Position numbers and translations under genes: made by a program | Part shown: positions 1-8,710 of the stretch, piece after piece | Position numbering within the stretch: position 1 is the first letter of the stretch | Layout: each line of letters begins with the position of its first letter | Source of the DNA: SHZL01 sp963815185 | Lineage (GTDB): Bacteria > Pseudomonadota > Gammaproteobacteria > Xanthomonadales > SZUA-36 | Direction: 5' to 3' | DNA length: 64,000 nucleotides | Assembly (NCBI GenBank): GCA_963815185.1 | Contig: CAWFGC010000014.1 | Span: 186,001 to 250,000 of the forward strand | The notes under the pieces: generated by a model | Seen by the model: the letters and a program-made list of their open reading frames with translations, nothing else | The model's database searches: none | Told to the model about the DNA's origin: nothing

Positions 1-2
1 CC

Positions 3-122
3 GGCATGGATCACTTCGGCGCGGAGCGCATGACATTGATCATCTGCTGTTTTTTCGCGCTCTACCTGCCGCTGCCTGTCGCCGCCTGGATCCGCGTCGT
101 GCGTGGCACGAAGTCCCGTTAG
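3..122 (+). CDS. C-terminal end of a membrane protein (partial)
   Basis: An open frame enters from the left edge and stops with TAG at 120-122. The 39 visible residues contain one hydrophobic stretch (from TLIICCFF to LPVAAW) followed by a basic tail ending TKSR, as at the end of a polytopic inner-membrane protein with a cytoplasmic C-terminus. Too little is present to assign a family; a transporter is possible but unsupported. It converges with the FMN reductase, whose stop lies 11 bases away. Confidence 0.45.
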   Translation, partial: GMDHFGAERMTLIICCFFALYLPLPVAAWIRVVRGTKSR

Positions 123-133
123 GAGACGTGAAT

Positions 134-694
134 TCAGTTCGTGGGGCCCTGGCCCCGGGTAAAGGCGATGAAACCCGCTACAAAAACTTTCAGCTGTTCG
201 CGGGTTTTGTCGTCGGTCAAGTTTCCCTGGTCATCGAACAGGTGTTGCGCTCCGGACAGCATCAACCGGCCTTCCAGCCACGGCCGGGTCCTCAGAGTCC
301 GCAGCACGGTCAGCCACGCATTCTGCGCCAGTATTGTGCCAAACCCCCCGGGTGAGGCGCCGCAGAGCGCCACAACCTTGCCATGGAACACTCGCGAAAT
401 ATCGGCTGGCGGACGGCTGAGCCAGTCGACGGCGTTCTTGAACACACCAGGTATGGAATTGTTGTATTCGGGGGTGGACAACAGCAGACCGTGCGCCTGT
501 GCAATCCGTTCTTTCAGTTGCTCCACCACCGGGGGTACGCCTTCCGCGGCTTCGATATCAGCGTCGTATAAGGGAATGCCACGAATGGACGCCAGTTCGA
601 TGGTATCGGGAAACAACGACTGTGCGGCACGCAACAGCGCAGTATTGAAGGAACCCGCTCGCAAGCTGCCGGAAATCCCGATGATTCGGGTCAT
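134..694 (-). CDS. NAD(P)H-dependent FMN reductase / quinone reductase
   Basis: A 186-residue flavodoxin-like reductase of the NADPH-dependent FMN reductase family (ChrR/YieF/azoreductase type). Two family signatures are plain: the N-terminal phosphate-binding loop GSLRAGSFN (about residues 9-17), and the segment PEYNNSIPGVFKNAVDWLSR (about 74-93), which packs against the flavin and carries the dimer interface. Such enzymes are cytosolic homodimers or tetramers that reduce FMN, quinones, azo dyes or chromate with NAD(P)H. Length is normal and there is no signal peptide. It stands alone, so its physiological substrate cannot be inferred. Start is ATG at 694. Confidence 0.85.
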   Translation of the reverse strand: MTRIIGISGSLRAGSFNTALLRAAQSLFPDTIELASIRGIPLYDADIEAAEGVPPVVEQLKERIAQAHGLLLSTPEYNNSIPGVFKNAVDWLSRPPADISRVFHGKVVALCGASPGGFGTILAQNAWLTVLRTLRTRPWLEGRLMLSGAQHLFDDQGNLTDDKTREQLKVFVAGFIAFTRGQGPTN

Positions 695-768
695 GGTGAA
701 CGCCGCCTTATGTGCCTGGATCGCGTAACCTTGAACGCGATCCAGGCGGATTGCAAATCTTCAGCGGC

Positions 769-1281
769 CTAATCGTAGCAGTATGATGGATCGACGTCGG
801 TCCAGACCTCCCGGTCTTGCTGATTCAGTCTCACTTCCACACAACGCCCGTCTGTGTCTACCCGGTACCAGAGGTCCGGCAGCGGGGCAGCCGACTGGGA
901 CCGGTATTCATCCTGCCGGGGCCGATATTCATACTGCCGGGACTGGTATCCATCCTGCCGGGACTGGTATCCATCCTGCCGGGACTGGTATTGAGCCTGC
1001 CGGGAATGATCCTGGTTGATGGCAGAAATGATGGAACCCAGCACCACAGCGCCGGCGACGATTGCGATTCCGCGTCCGATATGGTCGTGATCGTGATGGC
1101 GGCCATAACGGTTTCCACCATAGGACCTGCCATTGTAGTAACCGTAGCTGGAATGATTTCTATCGTATCCACCTGAATGATTGCTTCTATTGCCATGGTT
1201 CGAGTTCCCGGCCTGCGTGGTGCCGGCCATGCCCAAAAGTGCGCTTGCGATAAGTGCTACAACGAATTGCTTTTTCATCAT
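769..1281 (-). CDS. Secreted Gly/His/Tyr-rich protein with YQSRQDG repeats
   Basis: A 170-residue protein with a clear signal peptide (basic MMKK, hydrophobic core, cleavage near GTTQA-GNSN). The mature part begins with a low-complexity region rich in Asn, His, Ser, Tyr and Gly, then a short hydrophobic segment (GIAIVAGAVVLGSIISA) resembling a glycine-zipper. A five-fold tandem heptad related to YQSRQDG follows, then a C-terminal domain with two cysteines (GRCVEV and SYCYD). Periplasmic or envelope location is likely. I do not recognise a named family; small proteins with a glycine zipper and a conserved C-terminal DLWYR...CVEV module exist in proteobacteria with unknown roles. Confidence 0.6.
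   Translation of the reverse strand: MMKKQFVVALIASALLGMAGTTQAGNSNHGNRSNHSGGYDRNHSSYGYYNGRSYGGNRYGRHHDHDHIGRGIAIVAGAVVLGSIISAINQDHSRQAQYQSRQDGYQSRQDGYQSRQYEYRPRQDEYRSQSAAPLPDLWYRVDTDGRCVEVRLNQQDREVWTDVDPSYCYD
903..1007. repeat. 21-bp tandem repeat inside the secreted-protein gene
   Basis: Five consecutive 21-bp units (903-923, 924-944, 945-965, 966-986, 987-1007). The third and fourth are identical and the others carry a few substitutions. The unit is seven codons, so copy-number change keeps the frame; it encodes variants of YQSRQDG. This is a coding minisatellite, not a CRISPR array, since there are no spacers. Confidence 0.85.
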
Positions 1282-1369
1282 GAACCTCCAGGCAAGATGC
1301 CAGTTTCCAGATCAGTATATTCCCTTGAGGCTGAATAGCCGCTGAACGGACCGGACCAGGGGGAGGACT

Positions 1370-2576
1370 TCAATCCTGCCGGGTTTCCCCCAGCCGGTCC
1401 CGCACCCAGTTATCGAAGGCCAGAACGTCATATTCCTGGGGCGCGAGTATGCCGTGGTCGTGGCGCTGGCTATGCAAACCCTTTTGATTGAGCTCGCAAA
1501 CCCGGGCATCTTCCGATACTACCTGATTGCCAAAGGCAATGAGCTCGGGAATATCGACCTTGCCGCTGGCCAGGGTTTGCGGTAATAGCAGCCAGCTGAC
1601 AGTCAGTTGAGTCAACTCGGGCCCCAGGGGTAGCACCTGGACAGAGCGCACATGGTCCACATGGGCGACGATGAACACGCTCGGCAACAGGTTTGCAAAC
1701 GTCATGCCGGCGGCCTGTTCTTGCGCGCTAAGCCCTTCAAACCAGGGCAGGGTGGTTTGCCCGTCCTGTGACCAGGTAACAGCACCCGCGGCAAGACCGG
1801 CGCTTTCCGCCCGGGCGCGCAACGGGTGCTGCGCAGGCAAATCATCCGCTGAGACCACACCTTCACCATAGACAGGGACAAGACGGCAGAGGTCGGGGTG
1901 AATATTGGGGCAGTGGTAGCACTCGAGAAAATTTTCCCAGAAAACCTTCCAGTTGCAGTTCACCTCGTGTACTTCGCGGTGCGCCAGCGTCAGCTCGGTC
2001 ATGGGCCAATTGGCCAGAATTTGCCGTTCTTCGTCCTGGTCATCTTCAAGCCTTGAACCCGGTTCTTGCGCCAGGTTGACAAACACAAAGCCCGCCCAGT
2101 TCTGCAGCGCAACGCCGTACAGGGCATAGGATTGCGGCTGGAAATCAGCGGTTTCAGGCTTGCGCGGCGTGCGCACGAGTTCACCTTCGAGCGAATAGGT
2201 CCAGGCATGATAGGGGCAAACGATACGCTGCTGCCGGAACTGTCCTGCAGCTGGCCTCACACAACAGTGATCCGCGATGTCTGCAGGTGTTGTGGAAGGC
2301 GTGTAATTCACCGCTGGCGGCGCGCGTAATCAGGATTTTCTGGCCGCCAATATCGATGATCCGATAGCTGCCGGTCGCGGGCCATTCACTCTGGTGCCCG
2401 ATGCACAACCAGCTATTCCACCAGATCGAATTCAGTTCGAGCTGATAATGCTCCGGCTGGTAGTACCAGGAGGAAGGCAGTGTTTGGTGGATGCGTTGGA
2501 GCATGGCGTCATCAATTCCAGGGTGAATTTTGAAAATCGGGGCTGGCCGCTGGTTCCCTAATGTAACTGAATCCAT
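1370..2576 (-). pseudogene. Rieske ring-hydroxylating oxygenase alpha subunit (frameshifted)
   Basis: Two overlapping frames make one oxygenase of about 400 residues. The N-terminal frame (ATG at 2576) holds the first Rieske pair, CRHRGS. The frame then breaks between 2244 and 2258, and the next frame continues GQFRQQRIVCPYHAW, giving the second Cys/His pair. The catalytic domain has NWKVFWENFLECYHCPNIHP, the mononuclear-iron site of the choline/carnitine monooxygenase-like branch (Glu and two His in ECYHCxxxH). The shift is one extra base. With it the gene would yield only the first half of the Rieske cluster. No reductase or ferredoxin gene is adjacent, so the substrate is unknown; a quaternary amine or aromatic acid is plausible for the family. 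Confidence 0.82.
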
Positions 2577-2676
2577 TGCTCGACAAAATCATTCAATCCC
2601 CACATGCGTGAACCGCTTTCACGACCGGGATTGATTTCGTACACTTGGGCCCTTTCTCGAGGCCAGATCGCCAACC

Positions 2677-5163
2677 ATGCAGGTCATTGAACCGCTAACG
2701 TATATTGGCTCCAACCGCCGGGCAGACAAAACCGTGATCGAATGGCCGCTGCGGCTGACAAGCGGCGAGCAGGATATCTTTGCCCTGGCAGCCGCAAACG
2801 GATTACCGGCCTTACGCAACACACTGCGGGAACTTGCTTGCGAAATATCCGCTGTACCAAACGACGAAAATGCGGCGCATGCGGTAGCACGATGGGTGGT
2901 GGAAATTGCTCTGGCGATGCAGCGGGCTGCCGGCCACCGGGTTGCGTTCAGCGCGGTCTTGCCAGGTTCGAACACCGACCAGGCTCGTCTGATTTATGAG
3001 TACGAACACGCGGAAGTCGGCGAGGAAGCGGGCGAGCTGGCCATGCGCGTGTTGTCCGAAGCGGTCCCGGGTCTGCAATGGGAAGCCGCCACCCGGGTGG
3101 CCGCGGGAACCCTGGAAGAAGCCTTTGTGGCGTTCCTGGCCCGGGCCGGGAAACTGGTACTGCCGCTTGACACACAGGCGATTATCGACGCAGCAACACG
3201 TCTTGATGTGCCCTGCGTCAAGCTGGAACGCGCGCCCTACCACGGCCTGGAGGGCGATTTTCGTATCCGCCGCAATGGCCTGCTGAAGTTGGGGCATTCC
3301 TGCTACCAGCATATTGTCGATGGCACTCTTTGCGTCGACCGTAACCCGGGGTTGGTTCCATTGCTGTTCGATCGCGAACAACTGCTCCAATGCCTGCACC
3401 AGCTTGGGCTGCCGACGCCCCGGCAGGATCCTGAGTTTCGTAATGTTGTGAGCGCAAAACGCGCCCTCCGGTCCGCCGAGCGGATTGGCTACCCCGTCGT
3501 TCTCAAACCGGCGAGACGGTCGCGGCGAAACGAAGCGGCGGCCTATCGTGGTTGCAGTCCGCTTAATTCCGAGCACGACGTGCGGCTGGCTTTTGAACAG
3601 ATACGCAAGAGCAGTCCAGGGGTCATCGTGGAGCAATATATGGCCGGCTCCACGTTTCATTTGTTGCTGGCCAATCACGAGCCGGTGTGTGTGGCGGTCC
3701 CGGATGGTTCGCCCATGACGCCTTCCGCGCTCCACTCGTCCATTTTGGACATGGCCGTGCGGGCGTCACGAACGCTCGATGCCGGCCTGCTCGCCATCAC
3801 GCTGGTAACACCGGATGCGGGCCGTTCCCTGTCGGAAGCCGGCGGTGCCGTGGTCGACATCGATCCTGCCCCGCAGCTCGACCGGCTACTGGCAGGCGAT
3901 GCGCACCTGATGGCCCGGGCAGCCGAGGGATTGGTGCGCTGCTTGTACCCACCGGGAACAAAGAGCCGCATCCCGCTGGTGGCAGTCACCGGCACCAACG
4001 GCAAGACAACGACAGCGAGAATGGTCGCGCGCATCATGCGCACCAGCGGCTGTTCGCCCGGAATGGCGAGCACCAGCGGTATCTATTTCAACGAGGTCTT
4101 GCAGCAGGCAGGTGATCTGGCGGGTTCCGGAGGACACCATATCCTGTTCGAGTCGCGCGACATCGACATGGGCGTGCTGGAAACCGCGCGTGGCGGCCTG
4201 TCCCATAGTGGATTCATGTTCGACTGGTGCGATGTGGCTATTTGTCTCAATGTCTCCGCAGATCACCTGGGCGAGTTCGGCATCACGACAGTCCACCAAA
4301 TGGCCGAGCTTAAGCGCAGTGTGTTGGAACGCGCGCGCCACGCTGTCGTACTGAACGCGGATTACACGGCGTGCCGCGAAATGCTGCCGTTTCCCGCTGG
4401 TGTTGAAGTGTATCTGGCGTCGGTGGAATCCGGCGCCGGTGAGGTCGGCGACCTGACCGGCCAGTCATCCTTCATCTGTGTCCTCGAACAAGAAGAAGGT
4501 CAGGAATGGATCATTCTGTACGACCCGGGGAGAGGCCGCTTGCCGGTGATGCCGGTGGCGGCGATTCCAGCCACGATGGATGGAGCAGCGCGTTGCAACA
4601 TCAGCAACGCGCAGCATGCCATCTGCGCCTGCCACGCGCTGGGTGTCGGGCTGGATGTGATCCGGCAGGGATTGAGCACTTTTGACGCCAGTTTCGAAAA
4701 CAATCCCGGCCGGCTGAACATTTACCGCCAACTGCCGTTCACGGTGATCATGGACTATGTGCACAACCCTGACGGCATGGAAAAGCTTTGTGCGCTTGTC
4801 GATCAGATGCACGTGCCGGGACGCAAGATATTACTGTATGCCGCCTATGGTAATCGCACCGACGAAGACGTGGCACAATTTGCACGCTCTGCCCTCGGTC
4901 ATTTTGACCATTATGTTTGCCGCTCATTTCCGGTATTGCGCGGCCGCGATCCCGGTGAAGTTCCCGCCTTGATGAAAGCCGCTTTGCTGGACGCCGGGGT
5001 TGCGCAAGAGCAAATCACTGTGGTGGCTGAAGCGGAACAGGGAGTGTTTCAGGCGCTCGATCTGGCGCGCCCGGGGGATTTGATCGTGCTGTCGCACACC
5101 GGGGTAGAAACGAACACCATGTGGCAGGCGATCACCTCGTTTCAGCCCGCTTTTGCCGATTAA
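2677..5163 (+). CDS. Cyanophycin-synthetase-like protein (ATP-grasp + Mur ligase)
   Basis: An 828-residue protein with the domain order of cyanophycin synthetase: an N-terminal domain (1-200), a reduced ATP-grasp region (about 205-405) and a Mur-ligase module with P-loop GTNGKTTT at 439-446, HN/D motif (YVHNPDG) and C-terminal domain. CphA normally polymerises Asp and Arg using both active sites. Here the Mur module looks complete, but the ATP-grasp part is shortened. The lysine of YPVVLKPA is kept, the glycine-rich loop after it is replaced by a basic ARRSRRNE stretch, and the usual metal-binding E-x-N near the end reads DID. So this may be a single-site ligase comparable to CphA2-type enzymes, or make a different amide. 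No cyanophycinase is nearby. Start ATG at 2677, divergent from the Rieske gene. Confidence 0.75.
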   Translation: MQVIEPLTYIGSNRRADKTVIEWPLRLTSGEQDIFALAAANGLPALRNTLRELACEISAVPNDENAAHAVARWVVEIALAMQRAAGHRVAFSAVLPGSNTDQARLIYEYEHAEVGEEAGELAMRVLSEAVPGLQWEAATRVAAGTLEEAFVAFLARAGKLVLPLDTQAIIDAATRLDVPCVKLERAPYHGLEGDFRIRRNGLLKLGHSCYQHIVDGTLCVDRNPGLVPLLFDREQLLQCLHQLGLPTPRQDPEFRNVVSAKRALRSAERIGYPVVLKPARRSRRNEAAAYRGCSPLNSEHDVRLAFEQIRKSSPGVIVEQYMAGSTFHLLLANHEPVCVAVPDGSPMTPSALHSSILDMAVRASRTLDAGLLAITLVTPDAGRSLSEAGGAVVDIDPAPQLDRLLAGDAHLMARAAEGLVRCLYPPGTKSRIPLVAVTGTNGKTTTARMVARIMRTSGCSPGMASTSGIYFNEVLQQAGDLAGSGGHHILFESRDIDMGVLETARGGLSHSGFMFDWCDVAICLNVSADHLGEFGITTVHQMAELKRSVLERARHAVVLNADYTACREMLPFPAGVEVYLASVESGAGEVGDLTGQSSFICVLEQEEGQEWIILYDPGRGRLPVMPVAAIPATMDGAARCNISNAQHAICACHALGVGLDVIRQGLSTFDASFENNPGRLNIYRQLPFTVIMDYVHNPDGMEKLCALVDQMHVPGRKILLYAAYGNRTDEDVAQFARSALGHFDHYVCRSFPVLRGRDPGEVPALMKAALLDAGVAQEQITVVAEAEQGVFQALDLARPGDLIVLSHTGVETNTMWQAITSFQPAFAD

Positions 5164-5171
5164 CGCGCCGT

Positions 5172-5945
5172 TCAGGCCGAATTCATGTTCTCGGCCAGCT
5201 TGAGGCCCTGCAAGACCAGTTCCGGCAAGTTGACGTCATACAGGCCAGTGTCCTCGAACAGGGCAGCGAAACCACCCGTCGCCAGAACCCGGGGTTTTTT
5301 TCCGGCGAATTCTTCTTCGACTACCCGCCCGATAATATGCGTGAGCGCACCGAAATGGCCGTGAAACAGCCCCGATTGAATGCTTGCCGCCGTGGTCCGC
5401 CCCAACGTCTGTTCAACGCGTGTGATTTCCACCGCGGCCAGCTTCGCGGTGCCTGACCCCAATGCCTGCATGGACATGCGCAGACCCGGCAGGATCACAC
5501 CGCCCTTGTAAGTCCGTCCCTTGCCAATCGCACACAAGGTGGTGGCCGTTCCCATATCGATGATCAACAAATCCTGGTCGGGGAACATATGGACACCGCC
5601 AATGGCGTTGGCAATCCGGTCGGTGCCCACTTCCAGTGGATTCTGGTAGCCGATTTTCAAGCCGGTGCGCACGCCTGCCTGTAGAATGAAAGGGGCGCAA
5701 TCAAAATATTTGCGGCAACTGGCGCTGATGGCATAAACCACCTGGGGCACCACGCTGCACATGGAGATGCGGTCGATTGCGGCCGGGTCGATGCCGTTTT
5801 CACGCAATACGGCGCGGAAGAACAGTCCGTATTCGTCCGAGGAAGCGCCCTGTTTGGAAGCGATGCGAAACGTCAGGAGCAAGGTGTCGTCTTTAAAGAC
5901 GCCGCCGAAAATATGGCTGTTGCCGACATCCAGACAGAGAATCAA
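5172..5945 (-). CDS. coaX: Type III pantothenate kinase
   Basis: Phosphorylates pantothenate, the first step of CoA synthesis; the type III enzyme has the ASKHA fold and needs a monovalent cation. The N-terminal phosphate loop DVGNSH, the central GTDRIANAIG and DMGTATT motifs, and the total of about 257 residues fit the family. I place the start at TTG 5945, because DVGN then lies a few residues from the N-terminus as usual. GGAG precedes it at good spacing, and the TTG overlaps the coaBC stop as TTGA. An upstream extension rich in Arg would run into coaBC and is unlikely. Last gene of the pan/coa operon. Confidence 0.9.
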   Translation of the reverse strand: MILCLDVGNSHIFGGVFKDDTLLLTFRIASKQGASSDEYGLFFRAVLRENGIDPAAIDRISMCSVVPQVVYAISASCRKYFDCAPFILQAGVRTGLKIGYQNPLEVGTDRIANAIGGVHMFPDQDLLIIDMGTATTLCAIGKGRTYKGGVILPGLRMSMQALGSGTAKLAAVEITRVEQTLGRTTAASIQSGLFHGHFGALTHIIGRVVEEEFAGKKPRVLATGGFAALFEDTGLYDVNLPELVLQGLKLAENMNSA

Positions 5946-7180
5946 GAGAGGCTCTCCAACAAGTGATTGATACCTCTGGCCAGTTCTTCGCCGTCGGCGC
6001 AAGGAGCGGCGTCTGCGGGCGAGGTATACAAAGTGAACGAATGCCGGCCAGCGTTTATTTCATCGAGATCATTGTGCACCACGGCGTCGGCGCCACCGAA
6101 CAGACTTGCGACGGCCTGCGCACGCTCTTTCTGGCTGGCACCGTGGGTGAGTTTGAAGCCAATGACCCGGATTTCCGGGTTGGCGGACCAGGCACGCAAC
6201 AGCGGCAAGAGTTTCGGGTTGGGTTTGAGATGCAGGCTCATGCTGCCGGTCGAGGGAAGTTTGCTTTGCGGCACCGCACGGGATTCGCCGTTGCCCTCGA
6301 TCCGGTCCACGCTGAAATCGCTGACAGCCGCCGCCTGGATGACCACGTCAAAGCGTTGCTCGCCGAGCAAGCGGCGCAGTTCACCTGCCAGGTCCTGATA
6401 GCTGAGGAAGGTTTCCATGCCGCTGGCGAGATGCGGGCGGATGGCGTTATCCGCTCCCAGCCAGGTTACGGCATGACCACGTGCAGCCAACGCGTCGGTC
6501 AATGCCGCGGCCGTGCGCCCGCTGCTGAAATTGCCAATGAAGCGCACCGAGTCAATGGCTTCGCGCGTTCCTCCGGCAGTGATCAATATGCGTTTGCCGC
6601 TGGCCGGATGTTCGGCCGGGGTGATGGCCCCGATTTGCCGCATGATGTCATCCGGTTCCAGCATGCGCCCGGCGCCGAATTCGCCACAGGCCAGATCTCC
6701 TTCAGCTCCCGCCAACACGTGTATGCCCCAGGACTGGAGCCGCTGGACGCTCTCCCGCGTGGCTGGATACTGCCACATGCGGGTATTCATTGCCGGCACG
6801 ACGAACATCGCTTTGTCCTGACCGTAGGCGGCCTGCCACAAGCTGGTCACGGCGTCGTCGGCGATACCTGCCGCCAGTTTGTTGATCAGGTTGGAGGTCG
6901 CCGGAGCCGCCACCACCAGATTGGCCCAGCGGGCCAGGTGAATGTGATCCATGACCTGCCCGGGATTGAATACGTTGGCCAGCACCGGGTGTCCGCTGAA
7001 GCCTTCCAGTGTGGCGTGGCCGACGAACTCGGACACGGATCGCGTGCAGGCCACGCGCACCTCATGACCCGCTTTTACCCAGGCCGAAATCAGCCCGGTG
7101 GCCTTGGCGCAGGCAATCGAACCTGACATCAGCAGCAGGATGTTGGGTTTCGCTGCCACCGCGTCAGCCGATGGGGACAT
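5942..7180 (-). CDS. coaBC: Bifunctional phosphopantothenoylcysteine decarboxylase/synthetase
   Basis: The protein first couples cysteine to 4'-phosphopantothenate (CoaB, C-terminal half) and then decarboxylates the product to 4'-phosphopantetheine (CoaC, N-terminal half, FMN). Visible CoaC signatures are the catalytic His in HIHLARW (about residue 81), PAMNTRMW (129-136) and the ACGEFGAGRM loop with the active-site Cys. The CoaB half starts near ILITAGGTREAID and has the SKLPS variant of the lysine loop. The preferred start is ATG 7180; a TTG at 7186 is the alternative. It overlaps the end of panC by 17 bases, so translation is probably coupled. Confidence 0.92.
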   Translation of the reverse strand: MSPSADAVAAKPNILLLMSGSIACAKATGLISAWVKAGHEVRVACTRSVSEFVGHATLEGFSGHPVLANVFNPGQVMDHIHLARWANLVVAAPATSNLINKLAAGIADDAVTSLWQAAYGQDKAMFVVPAMNTRMWQYPATRESVQRLQSWGIHVLAGAEGDLACGEFGAGRMLEPDDIMRQIGAITPAEHPASGKRILITAGGTREAIDSVRFIGNFSSGRTAAALTDALAARGHAVTWLGADNAIRPHLASGMETFLSYQDLAGELRRLLGEQRFDVVIQAAAVSDFSVDRIEGNGESRAVPQSKLPSTGSMSLHLKPNPKLLPLLRAWSANPEIRVIGFKLTHGASQKERAQAVASLFGGADAVVHNDLDEINAGRHSFTLYTSPADAAPCADGEELARGINHLLESLS

Positions 7181-7922
7181 TGTCAATCAGCCGCGTTGCG
7201 CCGAGACTGGCTGCTGCAAGCCGGCGTCCCTGAAAGTCTTCGACGTAGTCGACGGCAAAGCCCAGTTGTTCCAGCACCTGCCGGGCGCTCTCCGCACTGT
7301 CCGCCTTGTTCAGGGTCTGGAACAGGGCTGGCGCTTTCTGGCGTTGGTCCGCATCCAGCCGGCGATTGCGCGAGGACATGGCGAGACCGTCTGTTTCCCG
7401 CACGATTGGGCACGGCACGATCGTTACCGGCAGGAAAAACGCTTGCGTCATACCCAGCACAAGCTGCAATTGCTGGTAGTCCTTTTCACCAAAGTAAGCC
7501 CGCTTGGGCCGCACGATATTGAACAGCTTCATTACCACGGTCAGCACGCCTTCGAAGTGGCCGCGCCGGTGGGCGCCGCACAGGCGTTGGCTGAGGCTGT
7601 TTTCGCTGACGCGATAGTGAAATTCGTCCGGGTACAGGCTTTGGTAGTCCGGCATGAAGGCCGCATCGACCGCGCACTCGTCCAGCACCGCGAGGTCCTG
7701 GTCGAACTGCCGGGGATACTGCTGCAGATCGGTTGCCTGATCGAATTGGGTTGGGTTGACGAAAATACTGACCACGGTAGTTGTATTTTCCGCCAGACTC
7801 CGGCGCACCAGTGATAAGTGCCCTGCATGCAGTGCGCCCATGGTGGGCACCAGCCCCAGCGAGCCGCCGGTGCAAGCTTCCCTGAAAGCGTGCATCTCAT
7901 TGACCGAGGTCAGGATTTTCAT
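7164..7922 (-). CDS. panC: Pantothenate synthetase
   Basis: Condenses pantoate and beta-alanine to pantothenate with ATP, via a pantoyl-adenylate. The HIGH-type motif is in PTMGALHAGHL and the KMSKS-like segment in AMSSRNRRL; FGEKDYQQL is also characteristic. The gene is 252 residues from ATG 7922, whose ATGA overlaps the panB stop. An in-frame extension upstream of that ATG runs through panB coding sequence and is rejected. The beta-alanine-forming PanD is not in the window. Confidence 0.93.
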   Translation of the reverse strand: MKILTSVNEMHAFREACTGGSLGLVPTMGALHAGHLSLVRRSLAENTTTVVSIFVNPTQFDQATDLQQYPRQFDQDLAVLDECAVDAAFMPDYQSLYPDEFHYRVSENSLSQRLCGAHRRGHFEGVLTVVMKLFNIVRPKRAYFGEKDYQQLQLVLGMTQAFFLPVTIVPCPIVRETDGLAMSSRNRRLDADQRQKAPALFQTLNKADSAESARQVLEQLGFAVDYVEDFQGRRLAAASLGATRLIDNVPIG

Positions 7923-8710
7923 CCTGCGTAGCGTTCCTCGCTGGCGGGAAAGGTTCCGTCGCGCACATCGCGGGCATAGTGGTTGAATGCTTCCAGCCAT
8001 TGCTGGTTGCCATCGAGGTAGCGGCGCACGAATTTCGGTCTGAAATCCTGGTTCAGGCCGAGCAGATCCTGCATCACCAGAACCTGGCCATCGGTTTGCG
8101 CGCCGGCACCAATGCCAATGGTCGATATCGTCAAAGCCGCGGTGATTTCCGCCGCCAGTGTGTCGGGAACACATTCCAGCACCAGCGCAAAGCAGCCTGC
8201 CTTCTGACAGGCCAACGCTTCTTCCTTGAGCCGGGCGCGTTCCGCTACGCTATGGCCCTGTACATGGAAGCCGCCGAGCTGATTGACGGATTGCGGGGTC
8301 AAACCAATGTGGCCCATAACCGGCACGCCGGATTGCACAAGATGCCGGATCGTCTCTTCGTTGCCGCCGATTCCTTCCAGCTTGACCGCTTCTGCCCCGG
8401 CCTGCATCAGCTTGCCGACTGCATCCATGGTTTGTTCCAGTGATTTGCGGTAGGACAGGAAGGGCAGGTCGCCGACGATGAACTTGCTCGGCGCGCCCTT
8501 GCGCACGGCGGCCACATGCGCGGCCATCGTGTCCACATCGATGGGTAAGGTCGTGCCGTGTCCGTGCATCACCATGGCGGCACTGTCGCCTACCAGAATC
8601 ATGTCTACCTCGGATTGTTCGATAATGCGGGCCGAGGTGTAGTCATAGCAGGTCACCATGACGATCTTGTCCAGCTTGCGTTTACGCTCCGGCAGCTGAA
8701 GGATATTCAT
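7919..8710 (-). CDS. panB: 3-methyl-2-oxobutanoate hydroxymethyltransferase
   Basis: Transfers a hydroxymethyl group from methylene-tetrahydrofolate to 2-oxoisovalerate, giving ketopantoate. The 263-residue protein shows the family's opening MVTCYDYTSARI, VGDSAAMVMHG (metal and substrate aspartate), KLEGIG and MGHIGLTPQSV. Its ATGA start overlaps the stop of the upstream DUF2520 gene, and its stop overlaps the panC start. It is the second gene of a tightly packed operon transcribed leftwards from about 9.5 kb. Confidence 0.94.
   Translation of the reverse strand: MNILQLPERKRKLDKIVMVTCYDYTSARIIEQSEVDMILVGDSAAMVMHGHGTTLPIDVDTMAAHVAAVRKGAPSKFIVGDLPFLSYRKSLEQTMDAVGKLMQAGAEAVKLEGIGGNEETIRHLVQSGVPVMGHIGLTPQSVNQLGGFHVQGHSVAERARLKEEALACQKAGCFALVLECVPDTLAAEITAALTISTIGIGAGAQTDGQVLVMQDLLGLNQDFRPKFVRRYLDGNQQWLEAFNHYARDVRDGTFPASEERYAG

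Noticed and set aside
903..1007. Possible CRISPR-like repeats
   Set aside because: The units are contiguous with no spacers and are translated as a heptad repeat.
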